A stretch of 6,036 nucleotides of DNA, from contig JAITHF010000231.1 in assembly GCA_031280115.1 (NCBI GenBank), forward strand, positions 1 to 6,036. Direction: 5' to 3'. Each line of letters begins with the position of its first letter. Position 1 is the first letter of the stretch. Source of the stretch: Spirochaetaceae bacterium (GTDB lineage: Bacteria; Spirochaetota; Spirochaetia; Treponematales; Breznakiellaceae). The position numbers and the translations under genes were made by a program. The notes below the pieces were generated by a model. The model had not been told where the DNA came from, did no database searches, and worked only from the letters and a program-made list of their open reading frames with translations. Below, piece after piece: positions 3,865 through 6,036 of this stretch.

Positions 3865-6036
3865 CTATGAGCGGCGCCGCGGCGGGGGGTTGTAATCCCG
3901 ATGAAGAGCGCCGTCCCGGTTCCCTCCCCGGTCCTTGTTGTGGGGCCGCGGGTTTTCAACGTGCGGCTCAGGGTCAAGGGCGTCAATATAGGACAGGTTG
4001 AGCCGCCCCATTTTGTCGATTTCAAGGAGCTTTACCGGAATACTCTGCCCTTCTTTTATCACCTCCGTAACCGAGGCGATCCTTTGGCGGGAGAGTTTGG
4101 AGATATGCACCAGCCCCTCTTTCCCCGGAAGGATCTCCACAAAGGCTCCGAACTCCATAATCCGCTTCACCGTGCCGGTGTATATCTTGCCGGCTTCCGG
4201 ATTCGCGGCAATGCCCAGGACCGCCTCTTTTGCTTCGTCCGCGTCTTTGGCGTTTTTCCCGTAAATCGTAACGGTGCCGTCGTTATCAGTATTGATAGTA
4301 ACATGAAACTGTTCGCAGAGGGCTTTAATGTTTTTGCCCCCGGGCCCGATGAGGGCGCCTATCTTGTCAATCTCAATCTTGAAGCTCACGATTTTCGGGG
4401 CAAGGTCGCTGACTTGCGCGGGCTTTTGAATGGCGGCGTTCATAACCGAGAGAATATGGAGCCGCCCCCGCTTTGCCTGGTCCAGCGCCTTTTGCATGAT
4501 TTCCGTGCTGACGCCGGCGATTTTGATGTCCATCTGGAAGCCGGTTATTCCGGTTTCGGTCCCGGCAACCTTGAAGTCCATGTCCCCCAGGTGGTCCTCT
4601 TCCCCCAGAATGTCCGACAGCACCGCGTAACGCTCGCCGTCAGTAATAAGCCCCATAGCGATACCGGCCACGGGCTTTTTCATGGGAACTCCGGCTTGGA
4701 GCATGGAAAGCGTCCCGCCGCAGACCGACGCCATTGAAGAGGACCCGTTTGATTCCATGATTTCAGAGACCACCCGGATCGTATAGGGAAAGTCTTCTTT
4801 CGCGGGAACCATTGCCTCAAGGGACCTGCGCGCAAGATTGCCGTGGCCGATTTCCCGCCGCCCCGTGCCAAGGCGCCCCACTTCGCCCACCGAATAGGGG
4901 GGGAAATTATAGTGGAGGATAAAGTGTTCCCGCTTGTCCCCCTCGATGTCGTCGAAAACCTGTTCGTCGAACACGGTTCCCAGGGTGGTTACTACTAAGG
5001 ACTGGGTTTCCCCCCGGGTAAAGAGGGCTGAGCCGTGGGTCATAGGGAGGATGCCCACTTCGCAGGCAATATCCCGAATATCTTCGGCGCCCCTGCCGTC
5101 CACCCGCAGCCCGTTCTCCAGAATAGACGAGCGCAGTATTTCATATTCCATAGTATCAAAAAGCGCGGCAAAGAGTTTTTGCTGGGCCTCGTCCTCAAGC
5201 TGTCCGGCGTACCGCGCCTTGAAATCAGCCTTTACCTCCCGAATCGCCTTGTGCCTGACCGTCTTGCCTTTGAGAAAGCACGCCTCTTTAAGGCGGGGGT
5301 AGGCTTCGTCCCGGATGGCCTGGGCGTTTTCAAGGGCGGCGGCGCTTTCCGTGAGGGGGAGCTTCGCTTTGCCCCCCAGTTCCCGCAATTTTTCCTGTAA
5401 AGCGCACAGCTCCCCTATTATGGCGCCGGCTTTTTCAAGGGCCGCGATCATCACGGCTTCTTCCACTTCGTTGGCCCCGCCTTCCACCATAGTAATCCCG
5501 TCTCTGGTGCCGGCAACCACAATCTCAAGGTCCGCCTCCCCGATTTCCCGGTAGGTGGGGTTCACCAAGAGATCGCCTTTCACCAGGCACATCCTGACGC
5601 CGGCGACAGGGCCGTTAAAAGGGATATCCGAAATATGCACCGCCGCGGAAGCGGCGATAATCGCAAGAATATCCGGCGGGTTGATTTGGTCCGTTGATAT
5701 AGTGGTGGGCACGATCTGGATTTCCCGCCCGAAGCGCTTTTCAAAAAGCGGGCGCATGGGCCGGTCGATAAGGCGGGAAACAAGGATTTCCTTGTCTTTC
5801 GGCCTCCCCTCCCGTTTGATAAAGCCTCCGGGGATTTTCCCTGCGGCGTAGTATTTCTCGTTATAGTCAACGGTGACCGGCACGTAATCAAGCCCTTCCA
5901 CCGCGTCCTCCGAGGCGCAGGCCGTGGCGATAACGCAGGAGCCTGCGTACTGGGCGAAGACCGCGCCGTGAGCCTGTTTCGCTATTTTGCCGGTCTCAAG
6001 AACAAGCTCTTTGCCGGCTATGGTGTATGTTACTCT
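3865..6036 (-). CDS. pnp: Polynucleotide phosphorylase, 5' end cut by the window edge
   Basis: Phosphorolytic 3'-5' exoribonuclease, releasing nucleoside diphosphates in mRNA turnover; forms a ring trimer and often joins degradosomes. 723 residues are in the window. It begins RVTYTIAGKELVLETGKIAKQA, which aligns with the start of other PNPases, so only about 2-8 residues are missing. Order: first RNase PH domain (about 1-190, with GGFIKREGRP and SRLIDRPMRPLF), helical linker (about 195-290), second RNase PH domain (about 310-520). The latter has FTRGETQSLV, ESNGSSSMASVCGG and EEDHLGDMD, where Asp481 and Asp487 match the metal and catalytic aspartates of E. coli PNPase (D486, D492). Then come a KH domain (about 545-605, GPGG loop at 564-567), an S1 domain (about 615-685) and a basic Asn/Arg/Pro-rich tail. 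The apparent GTG start near 5901 is internal, since the frame and homology run through to 6036. It ends in TAG, 4 nt before dut, and is the first gene of the visible operon. Confidence 0.97.
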   Translation of the reverse strand, partial: RVTYTIAGKELVLETGKIAKQAHGAVFAQYAGSCVIATACASEDAVEGLDYVPVTVDYNEKYYAAGKIPGGFIKREGRPKDKEILVSRLIDRPMRPLFEKRFGREIQIVPTTISTDQINPPDILAIIAASAAVHISDIPFNGPVAGVRMCLVKGDLLVNPTYREIGEADLEIVVAGTRDGITMVEGGANEVEEAVMIAALEKAGAIIGELCALQEKLRELGGKAKLPLTESAAALENAQAIRDEAYPRLKEACFLKGKTVRHKAIREVKADFKARYAGQLEDEAQQKLFAALFDTMEYEILRSSILENGLRVDGRGAEDIRDIACEVGILPMTHGSALFTRGETQSLVVTTLGTVFDEQVFDDIEGDKREHFILHYNFPPYSVGEVGRLGTGRREIGHGNLARRSLEAMVPAKEDFPYTIRVVSEIMESNGSSSMASVCGGTLSMLQAGVPMKKPVAGIAMGLITDGERYAVLSDILGEEDHLGDMDFKVAGTETGITGFQMDIKIAGVSTEIMQKALDQAKRGRLHILSVMNAAIQKPAQVSDLAPKIVSFKIEIDKIGALIGPGGKNIKALCEQFHVTINTDNDGTVTIYGKNAKDADEAKEAVLGIAANPEAGKIYTGTVKRIMEFGAFVEILPGKEGLVHISKLSRQRIASVTEVIKEGQSIPVKLLEIDKMGRLNLSYIDALDPEPHVENPRPHNKDRGGNRDGALHRDYNPPPRRRS

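Noticed and set aside
3861..4025. N-terminal extension of dut to an ATG at 4025
   Set aside because: The extra 55 codons overlap the pnp 3' end and look unlike any dUTPase. The ATG at 3860 gives the normal family length.
3901..4737. A 278-codon plus-strand open frame opposite pnp
   Set aside because: It is fully antisense to the conserved KH, S1 and catalytic parts of pnp. Its translation shows no family motifs, and long antisense frames are expected in GC-rich coding DNA.
5899..5901. GTG at 5901 as the start of pnp
   Set aside because: The frame continues upstream to the window edge with clear PNPase N-terminal sequence (LETGKIAKQAHGAVF), so this GTG encodes an internal valine.

Overview
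This window looks like chromosomal DNA from a GC-rich treponeme-type spirochaete, possibly of the termite-gut kind. Two things suggest this: the minus-strand order pnp-dut-lptF-lptG, which I recall from Treponema genomes, and a secreted BspA-type leucine-rich-repeat (LRR) protein ending in a GTYTR...W.KQ-like tail that I associate from memory with termite-gut treponemes. The genus call is an inference; nothing here is diagnostic, such as an rRNA.

Layout. Positions 1-141 hold no gene I can support, only the leader and ribosome binding site of the next gene. Positions 142-828 (+) encode a 228-residue exported protein built on four exact-length 23-residue LRR units. Two of these units are an almost identical 69-bp tandem duplication. 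Positions 829-1035 lie between convergent genes and are packed with inverted repeats: a compact intrinsic terminator, a perfect 11-bp-arm palindrome and a larger imperfect hairpin. Positions 1036-6036 (-) form one tightly packed operon read right to left: pnp (polynucleotide phosphorylase, missing only its first few codons at the window edge), dut (trimeric dUTPase), lptF and lptG (inner-membrane permease subunits of the Lpt lipid exporter).

How the genes work together. Spacing in the operon is minimal: 4 nt between pnp and dut, an ATGA overlap between dut and lptF, and 30 nt between lptF and lptG. This implies co-transcription and, for lptF, translational coupling. The products are housekeeping proteins for RNA turnover, nucleotide-pool sanitation and outer-membrane lipid export. 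They do not form one pathway, apart from LptF and LptG, which should form a heterodimer.

I see no mobile element, CRISPR array, tRNA or rRNA, and no clear undescribed system. The items most worth a second look are the hairpin cluster at 841-970, the fresh repeat duplication and shared-looking tail of the LRR protein, and the enlarged charged segment in LptF.
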